From positions 96,350,587 to 96,414,586 of the forward strand of contig CM043966.1 in NCBI GenBank assembly GCA_014529385.2: 64,000 nt of DNA, written 5' to 3'. Position 1 is the first letter of the stretch; every line of letters begins with the position of its first letter. A program made the translations under genes and the position numbers. The notes beneath the pieces are model-generated. The model saw only the letters and a list, made by a program, of their open reading frames with translations, was not told where the DNA came from and searched no databases. This DNA comes from Adiantum capillus-veneris. Lineage: Eukaryota > Streptophyta > Polypodiopsida > Polypodiales > Pteridaceae. Shown in pieces: positions 45,526 to 54,544 of this stretch.

Positions 45526-47010
45526 GTGCGGACTAAAGAGTTTAAAGTTGGGGACTATGTCCTAGTTTACACTCTGAAACAGCATGCTAAGAAGCTTAAA
45601 AAGCGAGGGATGGGTCCTCTGGTGATTAAAGATCTATCACCAAGTGGAGCCGTCAAGCTTGCTACATTAGACGGAGAAGAAATGCCCAATTGGATTAGTG
45701 GATGCAGAGTGAAAAAGTATCTGTTGCCGCTAACACAAGACATGCTTCTCAAAATACATCAAGAAAAGCTGCGTGTCCAGAAAAAGAAAAAGATTAAGGA
45801 GGAAGCGCAAGCCGAGGCGAAGGAAAGAATGGAGAAAAGAAGACTACTGCGTCAGAAACAGCGCAATGAAGGAGCAATACGAATAAACGCAGTTAGTATA
45901 ACAGAAATGGGGAATGACAAAGAAGAACCCATCATTGAATGCAAAGTAGGAACCAACCAAGTCAAAGCCAGAGCACTATTGGATTCAGGAGCTCAAGCTA
46001 ACCTACTTTCACTCAGTTTGTATAGACAATTGACAAATGACACTAAACTAACTGCTGCCAAGCAAGAGTTAAAGAGTTACTCTGAGAATGCAATCAAAAC
46101 TGTCGGATGCACAGTTTTACATATACAGATTAACCAATATGTGTATCCTCATATGTTTTACGTGGTTGAGGACCAAGCTACACAACATCCATTATTGCTA
46201 GGACAACCATGGCAGAAGCAATACAATGCAATGATTGACTGGAGTTCTAAATCAGTGCTTATCAAATACGAAGGTGAAAGTCAATCAGTTAAGTTCACCA
46301 AAGGAGCAGAGCCAACTCCAAAGGAAGAATCCACGGACAAGGGCAAACAACAAACAGAGAAAAAGAAGAAGCAATGGCAACCAAAAGTTTCTATACAACC
46401 GGATTACTCTTCGACGAGGAATTCTCAACAGTGGATAAGGAAGGCAAGCAATAATATAACAGCTCAACCTTGGAAAACAAAGGAGTCAAAGTTGGTATGG
46501 AAACCAAAAAAGGTTGTGCCAGAGAACAAAAAGGTGGAAAACAGAGTCTTCAATACCAGACAACAGAGTGATCCCCGACAATCAAGGACAGTGAAACAGA
46601 TCTGGATTCCAAAGAAGTTCATGACGGCACAAAGCTACAGCCAGCAAATTTGGATCCCAAAGATTTGTAAGAAGGAACTCCCTTCAATACAATCAACGGA
46701 AACTCCTAGGTATTTCAAGGCGAGGGAATCAACACACAGAACAAAGCAGGTTTGGGTCGCAACGAGTTTGTGGCAAGCACAAGCAAAGCGGAAGCAGATT
46801 TGGATTGTAAAAAAAGACAACAAGGTAACGAAGAACACATCTACTGATTTTACTACCGAAGTGCCAAAACCAACCCAAAACCCGACCACCAATCCTTCAA
46901 TCAAACAAAGAGCAGCTTTATTGGAAAGACTGTTGTATCATCGCTCTACAACTGCATTGGGGACTCATGACCAAAACAACTACAATGCTTCACCCACAGA
47001 CACTTCATAG
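45526..47010 (+). CDS. Integrase C-terminus fused to a second retropepsin-like domain and W-x-P-K repeats
   Basis: In this frame protein similarity starts upstream of the first ATG (from about 45447), as a direct continuation of pol; one missing base separates the frames. Residues 5-65 are an integrase C-terminal SH3-like domain (FKVGDYVLVY, KRGMGPLVIKDLSPSGAVKL). A basic Lys/Glu helix (residues 80-120) leads to a second aspartic-protease domain with LLDSGAQANLLSLSLY (Asp about 153) and HPLLLGQPW (about 225). The tail has about seven W-containing basic repeats such as KQIWIPKK and QQIWIPKI. The second protease shares only motif-level similarity with the first. Confidence 0.85.
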   Translation: MRTKEFKVGDYVLVYTLKQHAKKLKKRGMGPLVIKDLSPSGAVKLATLDGEEMPNWISGCRVKKYLLPLTQDMLLKIHQEKLRVQKKKKIKEEAQAEAKERMEKRRLLRQKQRNEGAIRINAVSITEMGNDKEEPIIECKVGTNQVKARALLDSGAQANLLSLSLYRQLTNDTKLTAAKQELKSYSENAIKTVGCTVLHIQINQYVYPHMFYVVEDQATQHPLLLGQPWQKQYNAMIDWSSKSVLIKYEGESQSVKFTKGAEPTPKEESTDKGKQQTEKKKKQWQPKVSIQPDYSSTRNSQQWIRKASNNITAQPWKTKESKLVWKPKKVVPENKKVENRVFNTRQQSDPRQSRTVKQIWIPKKFMTAQSYSQQIWIPKICKKELPSIQSTETPRYFKARESTHRTKQVWVATSLWQAQAKRKQIWIVKKDNKVTKNTSTDFTTEVPKPTQNPTTNPSIKQRAALLERLLYHRSTTALGTHDQNNYNASPTDTS

Positions 47011-47031
47011 TCGTCCGGGAGGACTCAGACT

Positions 47032-47045
47032 AGGAGGGGGGGAGG
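47032..47045 (+). other. Internal polypurine tract
   Basis: AGGAGGGGGGGAGG lies 22 nt after the pol stop. It resembles the terminal PPT and is in the usual place of a PPT in elements without a third ORF. It may be a relic or a central PPT. Confidence 0.6.
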
Positions 47046-48640
47046 TATACAGGAGCTACAAAGCAGCTACAAGCGGAAAAAACAAAGAAAAACAAAAATT
47101 ATATTACAAGGGCAGTGTCTTACATGATTTTGCAATTTTTATGTTTGATTGCGGATATTGATAATATTTATGCCCTTATATACCTTGTTTTGCAACAAGA
47201 AGAGATCAAATGATGAATTTGGGTCTCTATATGTGTAAATATCACTAAATAAGAGTGTTTTTGGAGCTAAAAAGTGGAAAAAAGTGGTAATCCAAGTCCA
47301 GAAATCACAAAGAAGTGTATATTCATATACACAGGATTACCAGCTATTTATCATGTATGTTTGGAATTTTTTGGCTTCAATTTGCTATTTTCCTTTATTT
47401 TTATGATTTTCTTAATAAAAATAAAAGAAAAATAAAAAAGCAGGTGAAATGAGATCGGAAAAAAGAAAAGAATAGACGGCGATGATCCTAATGACAAGGG
47501 CAACCCATGGTAAAAATTGGGTACAATTCTGAAAAAGTTGCGGAAAGCCCAAAATGACAGAATTTTGGTAAAGTGGACAGATTTCTCAGAAACAGGTCAA
47601 ATGGAGTCCAAACTGAGAAATTTCAAATCCTAAAGTGCATTTCACGACGAGATAGGAGCACATGTCAAATTTGGTAACAAGTGATCCGGGAAGCCCAAAT
47701 ATAAGTATTTTTCACTTCAGTATCAAGCTCATTTCCACTATTATCTTCTTGGAGAGAGCAAAGAGCACAAAGAAGCATCCGACCTTCTACCGCCTTCTAC
47801 GACTGCTACGAGAGCTCAGAGGACACCAGACATGAGAGGTAGACTCGTTGCCATAAGCTTTTGATGCTTATCATTAACTTTTGTCGCGAAAACTCACCAA
47901 AACCAAGAAACAAGAGCAGACGGGGAATGGGGAAGAACTCTAGGTAGGGGCACAACCGCCTAACCAAACCTTGCAAGAACTTAGAGGTGGGTTACCCTAG
48001 TATAGAAGATGAGTTTCTAGCACTCAAAGCTCGAGAAAGAACGACTGGAAAAACCCTGAGTCAACAGAGCCTGCAAGAGGCAAACAGAAAAAAGTTGTCG
48101 GAACGACACAAAACTTCTCAGGAAGCTTAACAACATCGAGGGCAATGCAACCATGGAGTATCTCCGGGTTTGGATCACCAAAAGTAGGTCGGAACAACCG
48201 ATTCGGCTGCGGACACACAAAGCGTCATTTTGGCATAACGACTAAAATTGACGACCAAATGACATGAAACTTCACAAGCAGTTTCAACTATACATGGATG
48301 ACTTATGTTTGCAAGCAAAACCCAAAAGAAAGCTGATTCACTTACCGATGGTGAAAAAGACGCTTTCGAGCAACCAAATGGATAAAGATGGAGAACGGGG
48401 AGCCAAAGTCAACTCCAACCAACTGGATGGCTTCACAACATATCAAATGAGCTGGAAATGCAACTCTCAAGAAGAAAAGTTGAAGAAATTCAACTCCAAG
48501 GCAAAAAGACGACTTCGGAGACTGAAATGCCTATAAGGGGGCTTTTTAGCTAAACTGATGACTTTTTAAGTTGAAAACTAGTTAGCAGGGCTTAGGGCAC
48601 TAGCACAAAGCATTCTTTGCACAAAAAGACCAACATTTCA
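47046..48640 (+). other. Long non-coding spacer after pol
   Basis: No ORF with coding character is present. Degenerate repeats such as CAAATGGAGTCCAAACTGAG resemble sequence between the palindromes. A TATA-like AAATATAAG occurs near 47699, and an 18-nt exact echo of the RT active-site codons lies at 48291-48308. Confidence 0.5.
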
Positions 48641-49822
48641 AGAAAAGACATCATACGCGTATGATGTCTCACAGCATGATTTTCACATCCATTTCAACAT
48701 TTGAGTGCATAGCCTCATTCCACATGTTAATCACATCCTATGAACCAAGTATCATGAGAATTGGAGTTAGAAAACCCAAGGAAAACCAAAAAGACGCAAA
48801 GTAGGCCATAAAATTGATTTTTGGTCCTAATTTTGTCAAAATAACTCCAAACTCATTGAAACTTTGTAGGATTGTTGATTAACACATCTACAAGCTATCT
48901 GGAACCAAAAAGCACCATTTTGACACAAAAGACATCATACGCGTATGATGTCTATTTGCACTTACAGAGCCAAAAATGCTCATTTGTCATCATACATCCA
49001 TTATATATATCTAATACATGCTACATATGAAGTTTGGAACCATTTGGTCAAGTGGATCACCCCATTAGCCCAATTAAGAGAAAATCCTTCATACAAAGCC
49101 TATTTTTGTCCCAAATCCAACATATTCAAGTCCAAACCAAGATTTGAGTATAAACAGTCCTTCACTAGCACATGGAGAGTCCACAGAACCAATCCCATGA
49201 AAAATTGATGAAAAAGACATCATACGCGTATGATGTCTCCAGAGCCATTTTTAGCCCAAAATCTATCCAAACTTCATAAATCCACTGAATAAGCCTATTT
49301 AAAGCCAAATCCAAGCTTATAGAGAAATTTGGCCCAAAAATGCACTAAAAGACATCATACGCGTATGATGTCTCACTATGTGATTTTGGCACCTAAGGGC
49401 TTCAACCTCAAAACAGAAGTGTTCTACATGCCATTTGAAAGTAATCCACCAAGTTTTACCCAATATGGATCATAAAATCCATTTCCCATTCAAAATTTTG
49501 CCAAGAGCCTGAACTGGACTAAACTGACCAAAACTTGACCAAATGGGATCCAAACTCAAATCCAAGCATATGACACTCATGTATACACTATCAGCTACAA
49601 GCACAACCAATATGAAGTCATTCTGACACAAAAGACATCATACGCGTATGATGTCTCAAGCATGTTTTTGAGCCCAGTTTGCATATTTTTTCACCTACAT
49701 TGCATCCTTAGGCCCTGAATAGCTCATGTTTCAATTTTCAAGTCATTTGAATAGTTAAAAGCTTCATTTCGGCTTTCAGTACTAAAAAGACGCTAACTTC
49801 TGAAATTGGAGTTACAGGATCC
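48641..49822 (+). promoter_or_regulatory. Leader of the third ORF with five 24-bp palindromes
   Basis: Cores at 48647-48668, 48931-48952, 49216-49237, 49351-49372 and 49634-49655 are all perfect. Spacing is 284, 285, 135 and 283 bp. The last three intervals repeat the pattern of the gag leader (289, 125, 284). The final core ends 167 nt before the ATG, against 169 nt for gag. CTAAC and GTTACAG near 49790-49817 could serve as branch point and acceptor. Confidence 0.85.
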
Positions 49823-52800
49823 ATGGATTCCGCTAAGTCATCGGCAACTAAGAGAAAAAGACCAACCATCAAGGATGCTCTTGCAGAGGCAGAACCTTTT
49901 GATATTCCAACAGAAACCCTCAAGCCAACCAAGACTTGGGTGGAGGAAGCAGTACTAGAAAAAGAGGGAATAAAGATCTACCAGGGGACTTTCAGAGATC
50001 CACAAGGGCAATCGGTCGATGTACCTATGATCCCACGAGAATTAGTGGATTATAGCAGATCAGAGAACATAAGCAAATACCTGGAAAAGGCTGACTTACA
50101 CAGGTTCTTCACCTCGAGACCATCAGGTGTAGACACAAGAAGAGTGTATGAGTTGGCAACATCCATTCAGAAGGATGGGAAAGCCACGTTGACAGCCATG
50201 GATGGAGAAACAGTTGAAGTACAGATCACTCCACAGCTCATTGCAGATGCATTGAAGCTGCACAACAAAGGGAGTTCTGTCAGAGAAAGAAGGGAGGCCA
50301 TAGAGGTCTATGGATCAAAGAAACAAAATACAACCTACGGAGATATGGCAGATCAACGAGCGGCAACCCTTTGCCGATTATACAACCAGTTTTTCCATGT
50401 GTGCAGTAAAAGACCGCAGAAGTATACTACACCACCCCATGCCATTGCGACAACCATCACATGGGCACTGAAGAGCAACGTGCCAAAAGAGGTGAATTAT
50501 GCTCAATACATCCACGAGCAAGTAATCGCCATGCACAACCAGAAACCAAAGTACATAGGAGGAGGAGAAATCCTAACAAGAATAGCTTATGAAGCTATTG
50601 GAGCTAGAGATCAAGGGCCACGGATTCCCTCCCAGAATGAGTGGCTTAGAGAAGCCGATGAGGAGGAAGAACAACAAGAAGTATCCAAGAGGGTGTCCAC
50701 AAGAGCACACCGAAAACTAGAAATAGTTTCAGAACCTGAGGAGGCTGTGGACGAGCCGCTCAAGAAGAAAGCGAAGAAGAAGGCCGATCCCAAGCAAACC
50801 AAAAGTCAAAAAGCCGCAAGAATGGAAAGGCTGGTGGAGCAGTTCAGAGCGGAAAGAGCTCTAAAGGGGGACTTCGAAGAAATGTGGGTGCCAGACCCCA
50901 GTAAAGTCGGAACCAGCTCAGCCAGGCCACATGTTGATCAATATGATCAATATATTAGAGCTTATGAGGAGTCGGAGGCCATATTGGAGCAGAATCCTGT
51001 CGAGCCTTATACTGAAGAGGAAGTACAGCTTTTAAAAGCTGAGCTGCAAAAGGACGACAAGGGGAAGAAAAAAATAGAGGAGTCTACTGAACCTAAAGAG
51101 ACAGTAAGGCAAGCAACCAAAGGGAAAGCCAAGGTGACTGAGGACAATCAGCCCTCTTCTACTGTTGTACCAAGCCCGAAGAAGATGGAAATTATTGTGG
51201 AGGAAACCACAATAGAAATAGAAACAGAAATTATGGAAAAGCCGGAGGCCGGGACCAAGGAAAAGGAGATAGATCCAGTTAAGCAAAAGAAAGATGATTA
51301 TGAGGATCTGGTCGCTATCGGATACAGTGAAGAAGAGGCCCTGGAGGCAGTTTATGGGATATCCCTACGGAAGCAAGATGATCGGAAAGGGACGAAAGAA
51401 AAGACAAAGGGTACAATGGAGAGTAAAGAAAAAATGGACGAGCCGAAGCCATTGGAGGTGGTGGCACAAAGAGCTGTCAAGTTGACAGATGAAGATGAAA
51501 AAGACATGCACATGGTGCATGAACTGCTCAGCAAGATTAAAGAAAGATCCAGAGCAAAGGAAGTAGCACTTGAGACAGCAAAACAAAAGGAAGCAGATTT
51601 GCAGAAGCAGTTAGAGAATGCTATGACTGAATCTGAAAGTCATAAAGCATCACTCTACGACGCAGAAAACGAGAGAGACGGCTTGATACTCCAACTAGCC
51701 GAAGCTTCAAGAGAGGTAACAAGTTCACAGGAAGCAAAGGAGCAAATAGAAGATGAGCTGGAGGCAGCCAAGGATGAGCTCATTGAGCTAAGGGAAAGAG
51801 TCGAACTTCAAGAAAGGACAATCACGAGACTCAGGACCACCCCTAGAGTTAGCAGAGCAGGAACAGAACAAGAGGGAGCCCTCGTACCAGCTCTGGAGGA
51901 GCAGGTAAGAAGTCTGCAAAGAGAGTTGAGGTTAGAGCAAGTGCAAAGATTGCACATGGCAGAGGGATCATTGGCTGCAGAGGAGCGGCTCACATCAGAA
52001 AACCAAACACTAAGGACAGAAAATGAGGCCCTCCGCAAACAGCTCCAAGACCTCCAAGAGCAACAAAGAAGAGAAACAGAGACACCACAAGAAGAAGCAG
52101 GGAGAGCAGCCATAGAGCTACCAGAAACTGGAGAGGCAATTACAATTGAAGATCCAGCCCCAGTTCAAGAAGTGGCCTCAACTTCAGGAATCTCTGAAGA
52201 AGAAGAACAAAAGCTCCAGGACCAAATAGAAAAGTCAACAGAGGAAAGTGCCAAGGCGGAAATGGAATGGGAAAGGAGACTCCTCATCTCCATTAAACTT
52301 CAAGGTTTAGACACAAAAGTGCTCCATGAAGAGTGGATGCAACCAAGCCTGCCTTTCCCTCTGATGAAATTTGAAGTGATAAAGACGAAAAAGAGAATAG
52401 AGGAGGAGCAGTATGTCGCTCTTTACGAAGGCGACATCACAAAGGATGAACAATCAAAGAAGATTGTAGATTCTCAACCTAGATGGAGGAAAGGTTGGCT
52501 GAACAAATACCAAGCCTACCTCATCTACTTGGTAGAGGTTCCAAAGGAGATTCGGGAGAATGCAACCTTCTGCCCGGTGCCAAGAGTCAGAAGTTGGAAA
52601 GAGCATGGCAGGATTGCAGAAAAGAAGCCAAATTGGCTTAATTACCCAAGGATGCCAGGACCAAAGGAAGGAGAGAGAATAGGTAAAGCCTACATGGTGA
52701 AAACCCTAACGGGCACCATCAAACTCTTTACTGGCTCTCCTGACCTTTCGTGTCAGATGCTAAAGAAAATCTGCAGGACTCTCTTAGCATGCATTGAAGT

Positions 52801-53080
52801 GTTCGCGCCAGACAAAGCCACGACCTCGAGTCTACTATCGACGGCCGACACAGTGACGGATATGATGTATGATCTTTCTTTGCAGCCATCACCAAAGGTG
52901 TTACATCTCTTATACCAAAGAATTATGTTTTTGCCTAGCTTCCACATGCAAACATTCGAAGAAGCTTTCTACACCGGCTTTTTCACTCACGAAAGCAAAA
53001 TATTCGGCCCAACCTTGACCATCGGCAACCTATGCTACGAATCACATTTGCAGATGCTCAAGACGACAGGACTCTATTGA
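49823..53080 (+). CDS. Third ORF: large coiled-coil accessory protein of unknown function
   Basis: 1085 codons, intact. The N-terminus has a basic KRKRP motif. Residues about 60-265 form a folded-looking domain (RVYELATSIQ, ITPQLIADALKLHNK) that distantly recalls the plant-transposon domain in extra ORFs of Athila/Tat elements. Residues 314-325 (KKKAKKKADPK) form a likely nuclear localisation signal. An acidic, Lys-rich region follows, then a long coiled coil at about 560-750, then a second globular domain to the end (MLKTTGLY). There is no signal peptide or membrane segment, so it is not an envelope protein. It has its own palindrome-bearing leader and ends 48 nt before the 3' LTR. Confidence 0.8.
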   Translation: MDSAKSSATKRKRPTIKDALAEAEPFDIPTETLKPTKTWVEEAVLEKEGIKIYQGTFRDPQGQSVDVPMIPRELVDYSRSENISKYLEKADLHRFFTSRPSGVDTRRVYELATSIQKDGKATLTAMDGETVEVQITPQLIADALKLHNKGSSVRERREAIEVYGSKKQNTTYGDMADQRAATLCRLYNQFFHVCSKRPQKYTTPPHAIATTITWALKSNVPKEVNYAQYIHEQVIAMHNQKPKYIGGGEILTRIAYEAIGARDQGPRIPSQNEWLREADEEEEQQEVSKRVSTRAHRKLEIVSEPEEAVDEPLKKKAKKKADPKQTKSQKAARMERLVEQFRAERALKGDFEEMWVPDPSKVGTSSARPHVDQYDQYIRAYEESEAILEQNPVEPYTEEEVQLLKAELQKDDKGKKKIEESTEPKETVRQATKGKAKVTEDNQPSSTVVPSPKKMEIIVEETTIEIETEIMEKPEAGTKEKEIDPVKQKKDDYEDLVAIGYSEEEALEAVYGISLRKQDDRKGTKEKTKGTMESKEKMDEPKPLEVVAQRAVKLTDEDEKDMHMVHELLSKIKERSRAKEVALETAKQKEADLQKQLENAMTESESHKASLYDAENERDGLILQLAEASREVTSSQEAKEQIEDELEAAKDELIELRERVELQERTITRLRTTPRVSRAGTEQEGALVPALEEQVRSLQRELRLEQVQRLHMAEGSLAAEERLTSENQTLRTENEALRKQLQDLQEQQRRETETPQEEAGRAAIELPETGEAITIEDPAPVQEVASTSGISEEEEQKLQDQIEKSTEESAKAEMEWERRLLISIKLQGLDTKVLHEEWMQPSLPFPLMKFEVIKTKKRIEEEQYVALYEGDITKDEQSKKIVDSQPRWRKGWLNKYQAYLIYLVEVPKEIRENATFCPVPRVRSWKEHGRIAEKKPNWLNYPRMPGPKEGERIGKAYMVKTLTGTIKLFTGSPDLSCQMLKKICRTLLACIEVFAPDKATTSSLLSTADTVTDMMYDLSLQPSPKVLHLLYQRIMFLPSFHMQTFEEAFYTGFFTHESKIFGPTLTIGNLCYESHLQMLKTTGLY

Positions 53081-53114
53081 CCAAGCCAAAAGTCATGTCA
53101 GGGACGACATGAAC

Positions 53115-53128
53115 GCGGAGGGGGGGAG
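53115..53128 (+). other. Polypurine tract of the 18.6-kb element
   Basis: GCGGAGGGGGGGAG directly before the 3' LTR. Confidence 0.85.
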
Positions 53129-53414
53129 TGTTGAGCCAGCAGAGGATCACACCCGCATTTTTGCTCACGCCCATCATTTTGTAACCATTGATTGTAATAA
53201 ATGTCTTTCCGACATTAATTTTGATTTGAGCCATTCATTAAGTAACGGGACTCAATTGAGTTTCCAGCTTGTAATCCCGACGTAATTTCACCTGCTGATG
53301 TAAATAATTAGAGATGTTCTCACCTCCAAGGCTGAGGTATATAAGCCAAAGTTTTGTAACCTAAAAGAGGAGGAAATGATTAATCAAAGTGAGTTTTGAG
53401 CGCCGTGACTGTGT

Positions 53415-53455
<41 letters not shown>

Positions 53456-54079
53456 TTATCTCCTTGCTACGCGAGCTACGGAGCCGCCATTGGAGAAGCG
53501 ACACCGCCATTGTGTTAGCAACGGCGAGAGCTACGCACAGATACCAAGAGTGCGCGCTATCGGCTTCTATGTGTGGTAAGTTCCTACGAGCTTCGGTGTG
53601 AGTTTTCTTCCAACTCGTGTGTCGGAATAGAGCGTGCAGCATATCTATAGAACCACAACGAGTAGAGCTACGCATTGGTACCATCGGGGTCAAGTTTCGG
53701 TCACCTGTATTTTTCGGCCTGTCTTCATACGCGTTTACCGCACGGAGTGGTTATAGGTTGATTTTGCAGTTCAAGTCTTTAGGGTGTTGTTCTTACCTAG
53801 TGTATAGACCTCCCCTTGAGTTTGAGATCGATTCGATGATTCTAGATCCTGTTTCGTATAGCATTCGTTCGTAGTACGGATTTCAGTCACTTGCGTATTT
53901 TAGAACTTAGATTTGATTTCCTTAGTAGTGATTGTCATTAGAAGGTCGAGTAGGTGATTTGACACCCACCTAGTTGTTTCCATGCGCCTGCGGGTCAAGC
54001 TCCGTCCTCGTCTGACAAATTCTGTTGTTGGTTGAGTTCTCGCTATTTAGCTTCCGCTAGCGGCGTAACCGCCTTAACA
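53129..54079 (+). repeat. 3' LTR of the 18.6-kb element
   Basis: 951 bp. It is 14 bp longer than the 5' LTR, which is exactly the difference in GA repeats (53417-53453); no other difference was noticed. It is followed by the target duplication ACTGT. Confidence 0.95.
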
Positions 54080-54084
54080 ACTGT

Positions 54085-54544
54085 GGATTAGAGAAGTCTA
54101 TACTCTCCAACATACATGGCACAATCACCAAAGTCAAAGCATCCTTTTCTGAGGAGGAGATGAAGCTAAAAAGAGCTCTATGCATGATGTTGGTGAATAG
54201 CGAAGGGGATCCATCAAGGTCTATAAGAAATTTTGAGATGGCGAGGTTCACAGGGTTGCATTGACAAAATTTTGCAGCAGCTAATTCACGATTACAGCAG
54301 GCTAAAGCAGGAGCATTTCCATTGCAATTATGCTGATGTCAACAGCCTCAAAGTCATTGCATCACCCAGGAGATAAGAGACATTGGGTTTGCTTTTTGGC
54401 AGATGGAGATGCAAGTGTCCCCAAACAAAAAGGATGTGTGTTGGAAGCATCTGGGGTGAAAATATTACATAAAGCATCCAATACATTTTCTTGATGAGTC
54501 CCAGGTATTCTTTAAAAGTGCTTGAATTATTTTGTTCTCTTTCG
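54085..54544 (-). pseudogene. Older coding remnant, right side of the insertion
   Basis: The minus-strand frame at 54251-54085 (NLAISKFLIDLDGSPSLF and on) continues in phase with the ORF at 35416 once the retroelement and one ACTGT are removed. Two stops lie at the junction region. Family unknown. Confidence 0.3.

Larger units (their letters stand above)
35463..54079 (+). mobile_element. 18.6-kb Ty3/gypsy (Tat-like) retrotransposon with palindrome arrays and extra ORF
   Basis: LTRs at 35463-36399 and 53129-54079 are flanked by ACTGT on both sides (35458-35462, 54080-54084). The two LTRs look identical except for the GA-repeat length (23 versus 37 bp), so insertion was recent. The element has a tRNA-Asp PBS, gag, a complete set of pol domains, a third ORF and a PPT. 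Odd features are an inserted R-U5-PBS copy between gag and pol, two protease domains, two H2C2 domains, nine palindromes and two long non-coding spacers. A single-base frameshift in integrase and the inserted R-U5 suggest this copy is defective or needs help in trans. Confidence 0.95.

Noticed and set aside
36943-49655. Palindrome array as a CRISPR
   Set aside because: Spacers are about 100-265 bp, share diverged homology, and the arrays are inside a eukaryotic LTR element.
49823-53080. Envelope-like gene in the third ORF
   Set aside because: No signal peptide, transmembrane helix or furin-type site; coiled coil and nuclear-type basic motifs instead.
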